44,307 nt of DNA from Corallococcus interemptor (lineage in GTDB: Bacteria; Myxococcota; Myxococcia; Myxococcales; Myxococcaceae), in the NCBI RefSeq assembly GCF_003668875.1, contig NZ_RAWM01000070.1, forward strand, positions 1 through 44,307, given 5' to 3'. The notes under the pieces are model-generated. The model did no database searches and had not been told where the DNA came from. It saw nothing but the letters and a program-made list of their open reading frames with translations. Made by a program: the position numbers and the translations under genes. Each line of letters begins with the position of its first letter. Position 1 is the stretch's first letter. Positions 13,111 to 21,076 of the stretch are shown piece by piece.

Positions 13111-15063
13111 TCAGGCGGCCTTGTTGAGCCAGGCCTCGTACGCGCGGAAGTCGTAGTCGCGGCCGAGGAACTGGTGCACGAGGCGCGCGGCGTCGTCGGA
13201 GCCGCCCGGCTCCAGCACCGCGCGGCGGTAGGCCTGCGCGGGCTCCGGGTTGAGCAGCCCCTTCGTCTGGAACACCGTGAAGAGGTCCTTCGCGATGACC
13301 AACGACCACATGTACGTGTAGTAGTTGGACGAGTACCCATCCAGGTGCCCGAAGGTGAGGTGGAAGTACGTCCCCTCCAGGTACGGGAAGGGGATGTACT
13401 GGCCCTGCAGCTCACGCACGAGCGCGGTGGCGTCCAGGTTCTTCGGGTCGCGCCGGTACAGCTCCAGGCTGAGCGCCGCGTAGAACATCTGCTGGCGCAC
13501 GAAGAGCCCCTTGCCGAACTCGTCCGCGGCGAGCATGCGCTCCACCAGCTCCGCGGGCAGCGCCTCTCCCGTCTGGTAGTGCTTCGCGAAGGTCTGCAGG
13601 CACGTCACGTCGCGCGCCCACTCCTCCAGCATCTGCGACGGCGCCTCCACGAAGTCCCACTCCGTGCGCACGCCGGACAGGCCCGCCCACTTCGTGTGGC
13701 CGCCGAAGATGTGGTGCAAGAGGTGGCCGAACTCGTGGAAGAACGTCTCCACGTCGCCGTGCTGCATCAGCGCGGGCTCCGTGCCGGGCTTGGGGAAGTT
13801 GCAGATGAGCGCGCCTTCCGGCAGCCGGCGGCCGGACTTGCCGCTCGTCAGCGTGAACTGGGCCGCGTGCTTGTACTTGTCCGCGCGCGGGTGCATGTCC
13901 AGGAAGAAGCGGCCCTTGAGCGCGGGGCCCTCGTAGACGTCGTAGACCTCCACGTCCGGGTGCCACACGGGCACGTCCTTCACCGGGCGGTAGGTGACGC
14001 CGAAGAGGCGCGCGGTGAGGTCCAGCACGCCCTGCTTCACGCGCGTGTATTCGAAGTACGGGCGCACCGTCTGCGAGTCGAAGGCGTACTGCTCCGCCTT
14101 CACGCGGTCATCCAGGTAGCCGGAGTCCCACGGGTTCACCTTGTCGGCCTTCGGGTCGTCCTTGCGCTTGCGCTCCAGGAGCACCGCGTAGTCGCGCTTC
14201 ATGCGCTCTTCGGACGCGTCGGCGATCTTCCGGATGAAGGTGCCCGCGGCGTCCGCGGTGCGCACCATCTTGTCCTCGGTGGCGTAGGCGGCCCAGTGCG
14301 GGTAGCCCAGCAGCGTGGCCAGCTCGTGGCGCTTCTGGACCAGCTTCTGGAGCACGTCCACGTTGGCGGGGTAGCCGCGCTGGCGGTTGGCGCGCCAGAG
14401 CTCCTCGCGGGCCTTGCCGTCGCGCGCGTAGGTGAGGAAGGGCACCAGGTCCGGGTAGTCCGTGGAGATGCGCACCTGGCCGTCCTCGCCGGGGGCGTGC
14501 GCGCGCACGTAGTCCTCCGGCAGGCCGTCCAGCGCGGACGGGGGCAGCGACACCTTGCGGGTATCCTGGCTGATGTTGCGGCTGAACTCCTGGCCAATGC
14601 GGACCAGCTCCTCCTGGAGCGCCTTCACCCTGGCGCGGGTGGCGTCGTCGCGGTCCACGCCGGCGCGGCGGAAGTCGCGCAGCACCTTCTCCATCCACTT
14701 GCGCGTGGCGGCGTCCGCCCCGGACAGGTCCACGCGCGCCAGGACGTCGTAGACGCCCCGGTCCATGCGGATGTCGTTGGCCAGGTTCTCGATGGCCTGC
14801 TCGGACTGCTCGGCGGCCTCGCGCAGGGTGGCCTCCGGGTGCGTGTGGCGCACGACGCTGGCGCGCGAGGCGGCGTCGTCCAGGGCGGCGGAGGACTCGT
14901 CGAACAGCTCCAGGACGTCCTGGGAGGGCGTGGAGGCAGGCAGCGTCTTCAGACGCGCGATGCCGTCGCGGGCCTTGGCCAGGGCCTCTTCGCTCGCGCG
15001 GCGGAACTCCTCCGGCGGGCAGGTGACATGGCGGGCGGCGTCTGGGACCAGGGGCTCGGACAC
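13111..15063 (-). CDS. M3 family oligopeptidase (thimet/oligopeptidase A type)
   Basis: I start the gene at GTG 15063 because AGGAG lies 8 nt upstream; the frame extends to 15231 but that segment looks non-coding. The product is 650 aa, the normal M3A length. The zinc motif is H443-E-F-G-H447 within FFHEFGHLLHHIFG, followed downstream by the second-zinc-ligand region DFVEAPSQMLEEW. Other family segments are FLDMHPRADKYKHAA and, near the C-terminus, GYSSNYYTYMWS. There is no signal peptide, so a cytoplasmic role in degrading short peptides (signal-peptide remnants and proteasome-like products) is expected from the family. It is a single gene, convergent with glgP. Confidence 0.93.
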   Translation of the reverse strand: MSEPLVPDAARHVTCPPEEFRRASEEALAKARDGIARLKTLPASTPSQDVLELFDESSAALDDAASRASVVRHTHPEATLREAAEQSEQAIENLANDIRMDRGVYDVLARVDLSGADAATRKWMEKVLRDFRRAGVDRDDATRARVKALQEELVRIGQEFSRNISQDTRKVSLPPSALDGLPEDYVRAHAPGEDGQVRISTDYPDLVPFLTYARDGKAREELWRANRQRGYPANVDVLQKLVQKRHELATLLGYPHWAAYATEDKMVRTADAAGTFIRKIADASEERMKRDYAVLLERKRKDDPKADKVNPWDSGYLDDRVKAEQYAFDSQTVRPYFEYTRVKQGVLDLTARLFGVTYRPVKDVPVWHPDVEVYDVYEGPALKGRFFLDMHPRADKYKHAAQFTLTSGKSGRRLPEGALICNFPKPGTEPALMQHGDVETFFHEFGHLLHHIFGGHTKWAGLSGVRTEWDFVEAPSQMLEEWARDVTCLQTFAKHYQTGEALPAELVERMLAADEFGKGLFVRQQMFYAALSLELYRRDPKNLDATALVRELQGQYIPFPYLEGTYFHLTFGHLDGYSSNYYTYMWSLVIAKDLFTVFQTKGLLNPEPAQAYRRAVLEPGGSDDAARLVHQFLGRDYDFRAYEAWLNKAA

Positions 15064-15247
15064 GGGATGGGCTCCTCTCAAGCCGTGGGTGTGGTGCCCA
15101 AGGCTAATGCGCTCCGGGGGCCCTGGCAGCATCCGTGTGAGGTGAGGCAAGCGGGTGCCGTGCAGTGGACGCCCTCCCCTGCCCCGTCCGTCGGGCGGCG
15201 GACGGGCGGGCTTCAGCCAGTCGCCCCCCATGGATATGGGGACGGGG

Positions 15248-15670
15248 CTACCGGAACTCGATCGCCACCTCGCCGAGGATGACCCTCACGCCATCCAGCT
15301 CGTTCGCCGACACGTACACCGTCTTGGTGCCCGGGGTGGTGGCGCGCACCTCCACGCGGTTCTGCCCCTGGCCATCCGTGAGGCCCTTCTCCTGCAAGAG
15401 GGTGAAGCCGTCGCCGGTCCCCGCCTGCATGTTCACGACGCGTCCGGACAGCGGCATGGCGTCCGCGTTGCGCAGCGTGACCGTGACGACCATGGTGTCC
15501 TGACCGTTCGCCAGCAACGGATCCGTACTTGGGGAGAGCTCCACCGAGCATTTCTCCGGGGCCACCAGGGGGGAAGGGACCTTCGGGTCCTCTCCGCACC
15601 CCACCGGGACGCCCAGGGCCAGCAGCCCCACCACCAGGCACCGAGCCAGCAGCACGCGACGCGAAGACAT
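15248..15670 (-). CDS. Small lipoprotein with one Ig-like (Big_1-type) domain
   Basis: The ATG at 15670 is preferred over 15676 because AAGGA lies 6 nt upstream of it. The product is 140 aa: a lipoprotein signal ending LALGVPVGC, then one Ig-like beta-sandwich domain with the pattern ANGQDTMVVTVTLRN, LSGRVV, and the closing V-E-V-R-A-T-T-P-G-T-K-T-V-Y-V. Such domains occur in invasin/intimin-type proteins. It closely resembles the N-terminus and first Ig domain of the 1435-aa neighbour immediately upstream on the same strand, so it is probably a partial duplicate of it or the reverse. It would be tethered to a membrane; its function is unknown. Confidence 0.75.
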   Translation of the reverse strand: MSSRRVLLARCLVVGLLALGVPVGCGEDPKVPSPLVAPEKCSVELSPSTDPLLANGQDTMVVTVTLRNADAMPLSGRVVNMQAGTGDGFTLLQEKGLTDGQGQNRVEVRATTPGTKTVYVSANELDGVRVILGEVAIEFR

Positions 15671-15755
15671 GAGCATTCCTTCCCGGACGGCCCGCGCCCG
15701 AAGTGGGTGTGCGGCGGGCGGAGTCTGTCACGAGCCGGGATGCGCTAGAAATGGC

Positions 15756-15794
15756 GGAAGGCCGCCCCGGCGTGCATGCCGGAGGCGGCCTTCC
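15756..15794 (-). terminator. Long hairpin after the 1435-aa lipoprotein gene
   Basis: GGAAGGCCGCC-CCGGC pairs with GCCGG-A-GGCGGCCTTCC: 16 paired bases with one bulged A and a 6-nt loop. It begins 26 nt after the stop codon of the large gene, between the two paralogous lipoprotein genes, and is probably a terminator. No T-tract follows; the sequence after it on the minus strand is GCCATTTCT. Confidence 0.6.
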
Positions 15795-15819
15795 TGGGAC
15801 CGATCAAGAGCCGGAGGCG

Positions 15820-18800
15820 TCAGTAGAACTCGAGCGGACTGCTCGCGTTCTGCGGGTTGCGCGTCGTGCGAATCACGAAGTCAGACCCATTCTGGTCCGT
15901 GTCCAGACCGTTGCCCCGCAGCGCATCGGCAGCATCCATGGATGCAGGGGTGGAGGTGGATACAGCCTTGCGCTCCAGGCTGCCCGCAGCGTCAGCGACA
16001 AAGGCTGCGGGGGCGGTGCCCTCTGGTGAAGTTGCGGTGGTTCCCCAGGCGAGCTTGTCCACGGTGGCCGTGTCGTTCACAGCCGTCGTCAGCGCGCCGG
16101 GCCCGATCCGGATGTGGCCCGCAGTATGCGCGGTCGCACTCGTATAGGTCGCATTCGGGGCGACCGTGCCTACATAGCCGGTATTGGCGATGAGGTAGTA
16201 GCCATGGGCCGCGATGCTCACCGTGCCCAACGTGACAAGGGTCGAATAGGCATTGCCCGTATCGGACTTGTATTGGATTTTCCAGCCCGTCAGCGTCACC
16301 GGCGCGTTCGTCGGGTTGTAGAGCTCGATGAATTCGTCGCTGTGATTGGGGTTGGTCGGGTTGCTGCCGGGGCCCTTCGAGGCGAACTCACTGATGACCA
16401 CGTGGTTCGTCAGCGGCGGCTTCACCACCGTCACGGAACCGTAGGTGCCCGCGGACGGCTCCACCTTGCCGGACTGGTCGCAGTACACCCACTCCTCGCC
16501 CGCGAACCGGTAGCGGAAGCCGTAGCTGTACGTGCCGGCCGTGGGGATCTGGAGGACCGCCTTCATCTCGTCGTTGTTCGAGCCCGGCGTGGTGAAGCCC
16601 GGGTTGAAGTCCGCCGCCGTCCACGTCCAGCCCGCCGGGTTGGTGGCGTCCGTGCCGTAGCCCAGCTGCGCCTCGATGAGCGGGTAGAAGTCGTTGCCCG
16701 TCGTGTTCCGCTGCGTGACGTCGCGGCTGTAGAACTGGCTGTAGATGTCGTAGCTGGCGCCGGTGTTGATGATCGCCGGGTAGGTGTTGTCCGGGGACGG
16801 GAACGTCTTCGGGTACTGGATGGCGCACCAGTTGAGCGGCTTCTCCACGTTCAGGCCGCAGTCGTCGTTGAGCTGCCCCGGCGTGCCCCGGTCTCCACCA
16901 TCCAGGCTGCCGGAGGACTCACACCAGTACCAGGCCTGGCTGCTGCCCTTCGTCCCGATGATGCTGGACGCGAGGCTCATGGCCCGGCCCGTCGCCTGCG
17001 GGAACGCATTGGTGTACGTGAGGCTGTCCACCGTCACCGTGCCCTGCTTGAGCGTGATGGAGCCGGTGCTGTCCATGAACTTGTCGATGCCGTAGTCGGT
17101 GTTCGCCGCCACGCCACCGTTGCGCGTGAAGTTCGCGTCCTGCGCCAGCACCGTCCGGCCGCCAGGGGGCACCAGCAGCGTGGGGTTGTGGTTCACCGTG
17201 AAGGTCGTCTCCGTCCCCACGCTGTTCACCAGGGTCACCGACAGGCCCTGCGCGTCCAGCAGGTGCGACGTGGTGTTGGTCAGCTCCAGGTACTCGGTGG
17301 TGCCCGCGGAGGGCGAGTGCATCACCTCCGAGATGACCAGCTCGCCCGCGCCCGGGTGCGGCGCGGTGGTGCACGCGCCCGCGTAGCAGACCGCGTCCGC
17401 GCCGGTGCAGGTCTCCAGCGTCGTGTCGCCGTCCACGCAGGCCGGCGCGCCGTTCTGCACCACGCACACCGACGCGTAGACCTCGCGCGAGTAGCCGTCC
17501 TCCGCGCACTGGGGCGCGGGCGGCGTGCACACGTAGCCGCTGCAGGGGTCGGTGGTCGCGGCGCTCGCGGTGGCCAGCACGCTGGCGTTGCCCGCCGCGT
17601 CGAACGTCTTCAGCGCGAAGAAGTACGTCGTGCCCGCCGTCAGGCCGCTGACGGTGAAGGACTCCGCCGTGCCCGCCGTCTGGGGCGCGCCCACGCCCGT
17701 CACGAGCGTGGCCGAGCCGAAGGTGGCGTCGTCGAGGGCGGACGTGGCGTAGCGCAGCTCGTACTGCGCGGCCGTGCCCAGGGCGCCATCATCGCCCGGC
17801 GCCTGCCAGTCCAGCCGGATGCTGGCACCGTCCACCGCCGTCGCGCTGAAGCCCGCCGCGGCGGCCGGCGCCTGCGTGTCGGAGATGGCGAGGTCCCCGG
17901 ACGTGACTGCCTGGAAGCCGTCCGCGCTCGCCTGGAGCTGGTACGTGCCTTCATCATTCACGCTGAGGCCGCTGAAGGTGGCCACGCCGTCCACCGTGGA
18001 GCGCGTGGGGATGCCCTGCGCGAAGGAGCCGCCCGCCAGCGCCAGCTGCACGTCCACCGAGGCGCCGGTGACGGTGTTGCCAAAGGCGTCCTGCACCGCG
18101 ACCTCGATGTCCGCCAGGTCCTGCCGCACCGGGCCCGTGGTGGGCGCGGAGACGAAGGCCAGGTGGTTCGCGGCCGCCGCGCCAACAGTGAAGGTGTGCG
18201 TGGCCGTGAGCGCGGGGTCCGCCACGTCCTCCGCGGTGACCCCCTGCGCCCCGGCGGTGCGCAGCGTCACGCTGAAGGTGTGCCGGCCCTCGTCCACCAG
18301 GGTGAACGTGTACGCGCCGGGCAACACCGCCTGCGTGTCCGTGGAGGTGAACGTCACCGTGGACGCGTAATCCTTCGCCACGTTGCCCCAGGCGTCACGC
18401 GCCACCAGCTCGTAGCCCAGCGACTGACCCGCGGCGACGGGGCTCGTGCTCGCGATGACCTCGAAGGACGCGGCCGCGCTGGCGCGCACCTCCACGTCCA
18501 CCGTCGCCGTGAGCGCCGGGGTCGCTGCGTCCGTGGCGGTGAGCGTCCGCGCGCCCGCCGTCTTGAACACGAGGCCGGAGACGGTCTTCTGGCCCGCGTC
18601 CGCCGGGACGAAGGTCGCGTCCGCCGGCAACACCGCCTGCGCGTCCGAGGACGTGAAGTGCACCGTGCCCGCGTAGTCCTGGCGGCGGTTGCCAAAGGCA
18701 TCCGTCACCGTCACCGTCACGTCATTCTCGTCGCCCGCGTCGACCGGATCCGTGAAGGCCGCCAGCACGAGCTTCGCCGCGGCGCCGGCGCCCACCGTGA

Positions 18801-20127
18801 AGGGCTGGCTCTCCCGCGTCAGGGCCCCCACCGTGGCGGTGAACGTGAACGTCCCGGCCGTCGTGACACGCAGGCCGGAGAAGGTGGCCACGCCATTCAC
18901 CGCCGCCACCGGGACCGCCGTGAAGTCCGGCTGGCCGGTCAGGGTCAGCGTCACCACCGACGTGGCCGTGGAGACCACGTCGCCGCGCGCGTCCAGCAGC
19001 GACACCTTCACGTCCGGAAGCGCCGAGTCCGCGTTGCCGTTGGACGGCTGCGGCGTGAACGCCAGCGACGCGGTCGCCGCGGCGGACACCATCACCCGCA
19101 TTTCAAAGGAGAAGGCCCCCGCGCTGTCCGCGATGGTCAGGAACTGCTCGCCGGGCGTGCGGAAGGTGATGCCCTGGAACTTGAACCTGCCCGCGTCCGC
19201 GGCGGTGAACGTGTGCGAGGGCAGCGTCGCGGCCGCGTCCGTGGACGTCAGCGTCACCGTGCCCGTGTAGTCCGTCACCGTGTTGGAGTGCGCGTCCTCG
19301 AGCGTGACCTCCAGGGACTCCGCCACCCCCACCGTGACCGTATCCAGGAAGCGGTCGTACCCCAGGCCCTTCACCGGGCCCGGCACCACCTTGAAGAAGG
19401 TGCTGGCCACGGGCTCGAAGCCCGGCGCGTTCGCGATGAAGTGGTAGCCCCCGCCTGCCTTGTTCAGCACCACGTCCGGGAAGGTCGCGACGCCGTTCAC
19501 CGCCGTCACCGTCAGCAGGCCTTCCGGGAACACGATGCCGCCGGAGCCCAGCGACAGCGTGACCTCCGCCGTGCTGTCCGTCACCACCGCCCCGGCGCCG
19601 TCACGCACCTCCACCACCAGGAGCTTGAGCGGCTCGCCCGCCACGGCGTCCGGCAGCGCGGAGCGGAACGCCAGCGTCTTCACGGTGCTGACGTTCACGA
19701 ACTCCACGGTGGCCGTCTGGCTGAGCGCCACCATCTTGCCGGTGTCGTCCTTCACGGACGCCTTCACCGTCTTCACGCCCGGCTCCGTGGCCAGCACGTG
19801 GGCACGCGCCTCACCGTTGATGTCGGTGACGAGCGCGCTCTCCTGGACGGAGGCGCCCTCCACCGTCACGGACACGGCGCGCCCGGACAGCCGCGAGTTG
19901 TCGCCCTTGCGCAGCGCCGTCACCGTGACGACCGCCGTGTCGACGCCGTTCGCCACCACGCCCGTGGGCCGGTCCACCGCCACCGTGGAGGCCGCGGCGT
20001 CCACCACGCTCTCCACTTCCGGCGGAGGTTGCGGCGGGGTTCCTGAATCCTTGCAGCCGAGTGACAGCCCTAGGCACAGCACGCCCAACCCCAGACAGCG
20101 GGCGAGCACAGCGATCCGTGGGGACAT
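15820..20127 (-). CDS. Large lipoprotein: seven Ig-like repeats, FN3, two lamin-tail domains
   Basis: The 1435-aa product starts at ATG 20127 with GGAG 6-7 nt upstream. It has a lipobox at LGLSLGC. About residues 45-750 hold seven Ig-like repeats of roughly 100 aa; several share the pattern TVxFTSxDxQAxLP, xFxxxDxGxxTxSxxxxTAG. A fibronectin III domain (DTQAPAAAAGFSATA to ALKTFDAAGNAS) and a Cys-rich stretch (CSGYVCTPPAPQCAEDGYS) follow. The C-terminal 500 residues contain two lamin-tail domains: VISEVMHSPSAGTTEYLELTN and VISEFASKGPG...DEFIELYNPT. Many myxobacterial surface lipoproteins have this plan; adhesion or matrix binding is inferred from domains, and substrates are unknown. The gene follows the SDR gene by 125 bp with a hairpin between them. 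Confidence 0.85.
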   Translation of the reverse strand: MSPRIAVLARCLGLGVLCLGLSLGCKDSGTPPQPPPEVESVVDAAASTVAVDRPTGVVANGVDTAVVTVTALRKGDNSRLSGRAVSVTVEGASVQESALVTDINGEARAHVLATEPGVKTVKASVKDDTGKMVALSQTATVEFVNVSTVKTLAFRSALPDAVAGEPLKLLVVEVRDGAGAVVTDSTAEVTLSLGSGGIVFPEGLLTVTAVNGVATFPDVVLNKAGGGYHFIANAPGFEPVASTFFKVVPGPVKGLGYDRFLDTVTVGVAESLEVTLEDAHSNTVTDYTGTVTLTSTDAAATLPSHTFTAADAGRFKFQGITFRTPGEQFLTIADSAGAFSFEMRVMVSAAATASLAFTPQPSNGNADSALPDVKVSLLDARGDVVSTATSVVTLTLTGQPDFTAVPVAAVNGVATFSGLRVTTAGTFTFTATVGALTRESQPFTVGAGAAAKLVLAAFTDPVDAGDENDVTVTVTDAFGNRRQDYAGTVHFTSSDAQAVLPADATFVPADAGQKTVSGLVFKTAGARTLTATDAATPALTATVDVEVRASAAASFEVIASTSPVAAGQSLGYELVARDAWGNVAKDYASTVTFTSTDTQAVLPGAYTFTLVDEGRHTFSVTLRTAGAQGVTAEDVADPALTATHTFTVGAAAANHLAFVSAPTTGPVRQDLADIEVAVQDAFGNTVTGASVDVQLALAGGSFAQGIPTRSTVDGVATFSGLSVNDEGTYQLQASADGFQAVTSGDLAISDTQAPAAAAGFSATAVDGASIRLDWQAPGDDGALGTAAQYELRYATSALDDATFGSATLVTGVGAPQTAGTAESFTVSGLTAGTTYFFALKTFDAAGNASVLATASAATTDPCSGYVCTPPAPQCAEDGYSREVYASVCVVQNGAPACVDGDTTLETCTGADAVCYAGACTTAPHPGAGELVISEVMHSPSAGTTEYLELTNTTSHLLDAQGLSVTLVNSVGTETTFTVNHNPTLLVPPGGRTVLAQDANFTRNGGVAANTDYGIDKFMDSTGSITLKQGTVTVDSLTYTNAFPQATGRAMSLASSIIGTKGSSQAWYWCESSGSLDGGDRGTPGQLNDDCGLNVEKPLNWCAIQYPKTFPSPDNTYPAIINTGASYDIYSQFYSRDVTQRNTTGNDFYPLIEAQLGYGTDATNPAGWTWTAADFNPGFTTPGSNNDEMKAVLQIPTAGTYSYGFRYRFAGEEWVYCDQSGKVEPSAGTYGSVTVVKPPLTNHVVISEFASKGPGSNPTNPNHSDEFIELYNPTNAPVTLTGWKIQYKSDTGNAYSTLVTLGTVSIAAHGYYLIANTGYVGTVAPNATYTSATAHTAGHIRIGPGALTTAVNDTATVDKLAWGTTATSPEGTAPAAFVADAAGSLERKAVSTSTPASMDAADALRGNGLDTDQNGSDFVIRTTRNPQNASSPLEFY

Positions 20128-20208
20128 GAATGTCTCCGTCCAGCGAGCAGACCCCGCGCGGCGACAAGCGCTTCACGCGGGGTTGCAGTGCTTTCTAGCA
20201 GACATCCC

Positions 20209-20232
20209 CCGGTGCCCGCGAAGTGGCACCGG
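20209..20232 (-). terminator. Hairpin after the SDR gene
   Basis: CCGGTGCC (20209-20216) and GGCACCGG (20225-20232) form a perfect 8-bp stem with an 8-nt loop, about 20 nt past the SDR stop on the minus strand and upstream of the large lipoprotein gene. It probably separates the dnaE-SDR transcript from the next gene. No T-tract is present. Confidence 0.5.
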
Positions 20233-20252
20233 AACTTTGCACGTCAACTGGA

Positions 20253-21056
20253 TCAGCCGTTGATGGCTTGAAGCACCGCGGCACCGCCCAGGAGGGACTG
20301 CCCCCCGTCGCAGACCATGATGGAGCCGGTGATGTACGACGCGGCGTCCGAGGCCAGGAACAGGGCCAGCCGGGCGATGTCGTCCGGGGTTCCGAATCGC
20401 TGGAGTGGCAGGGCTTCCGCGAGTTTCGTGCGGGCCTCTTCCGACGGGGCCAGGCGGCTCATGCCCTCCGTGCCCGCGATGGGGCCCGGGGTGATGGCGT
20501 TGACGCGCACGCCCGCGGCGCCCCACTCAATGGCAAGCACGCGGGTGAGCATGTCCACGCCGGCCTTGGCGGCGCACACGTGGGCCTGCATGGCCATGGG
20601 CAGGTAGGCCTGGGGCGCGGAGATGTTGATGACGGCGGCGCCCGGCTTGCGCAGCAGCTCGAAGGCGGCGCGGGACACGTTGAAGGTGCCCAGCACGTCG
20701 ATGTCCATCACCGCCTTGAAGCCGTTGGAGGACATGCCCAGCACGGGCGCGGGGAAGTTGCCGGCGGCGCCGCACACCAGGATGTCGATTTCGCCGTACG
20801 CGTCCTTCACCTGCAGGAGGGCCTTCTCTACGGACGCGTAGTCGCGCACGTCGGCGGCCACGCCCATGGCGGTGCCGTGGGCCGTAAGGCCCTTCACCGC
20901 GCCCTCCAGCTTCTCCACGTTGCGGCCGTTGATGGCCACCTTCGCGCCCGCCTTCACGAACGCGGTGGCGATCCCGAGGTTGATGCCGCTGCTGCCGCCG
21001 GAGACGAACGCCGTCTTGCCCTTGAGCAGCCCGTCCTTGAACACGCTGTCCGCCAT
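20253..21056 (-). CDS. SDR oxidoreductase, 2,4-dienoyl-CoA reductase (DECR2)-like
   Basis: The 267-aa product is a Rossmann-fold SDR with the cofactor loop SGGSSGI (19-25). It lacks the classical YxxxK: the Tyr position is V160, while K164 is kept in the context QAHVCAAKAGVD. That context, together with CGAAGNF, VMDIDVLGTFNVSR, EWGAAGVRVN and PGPIAGTEG, matches peroxisomal-type 2,4-dienoyl-CoA reductases, which naturally lack the Tyr. The predicted job is NADPH-dependent reduction of dienoyl-CoA in beta-oxidation of unsaturated fatty acids. AAAGGAAG lies upstream of the ATG. It begins 20 bp after the dnaE stop and is probably co-transcribed with it, an unusual partner. Confidence 0.85.
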   Translation of the reverse strand: MADSVFKDGLLKGKTAFVSGGSSGINLGIATAFVKAGAKVAINGRNVEKLEGAVKGLTAHGTAMGVAADVRDYASVEKALLQVKDAYGEIDILVCGAAGNFPAPVLGMSSNGFKAVMDIDVLGTFNVSRAAFELLRKPGAAVINISAPQAYLPMAMQAHVCAAKAGVDMLTRVLAIEWGAAGVRVNAITPGPIAGTEGMSRLAPSEEARTKLAEALPLQRFGTPDDIARLALFLASDAASYITGSIMVCDGGQSLLGGAAVLQAING

Positions 21057-21076
21057 GGAGTCGCTTCCTTTCGAAA

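Noticed and set aside
16114-20046. A 1310-codon open frame antisense to the large Ig-like lipoprotein
   Set aside because: It is rich in Arg, His and Gly and mirrors the GC-rich third positions of the real gene; no domain is recognisable.
20224-20245. TGGCAC...TTTGCA, looking like a sigma-54 promoter
   Set aside because: The GG and GC are 12 bp apart instead of 10, and the site is part of the hairpin after the SDR gene.
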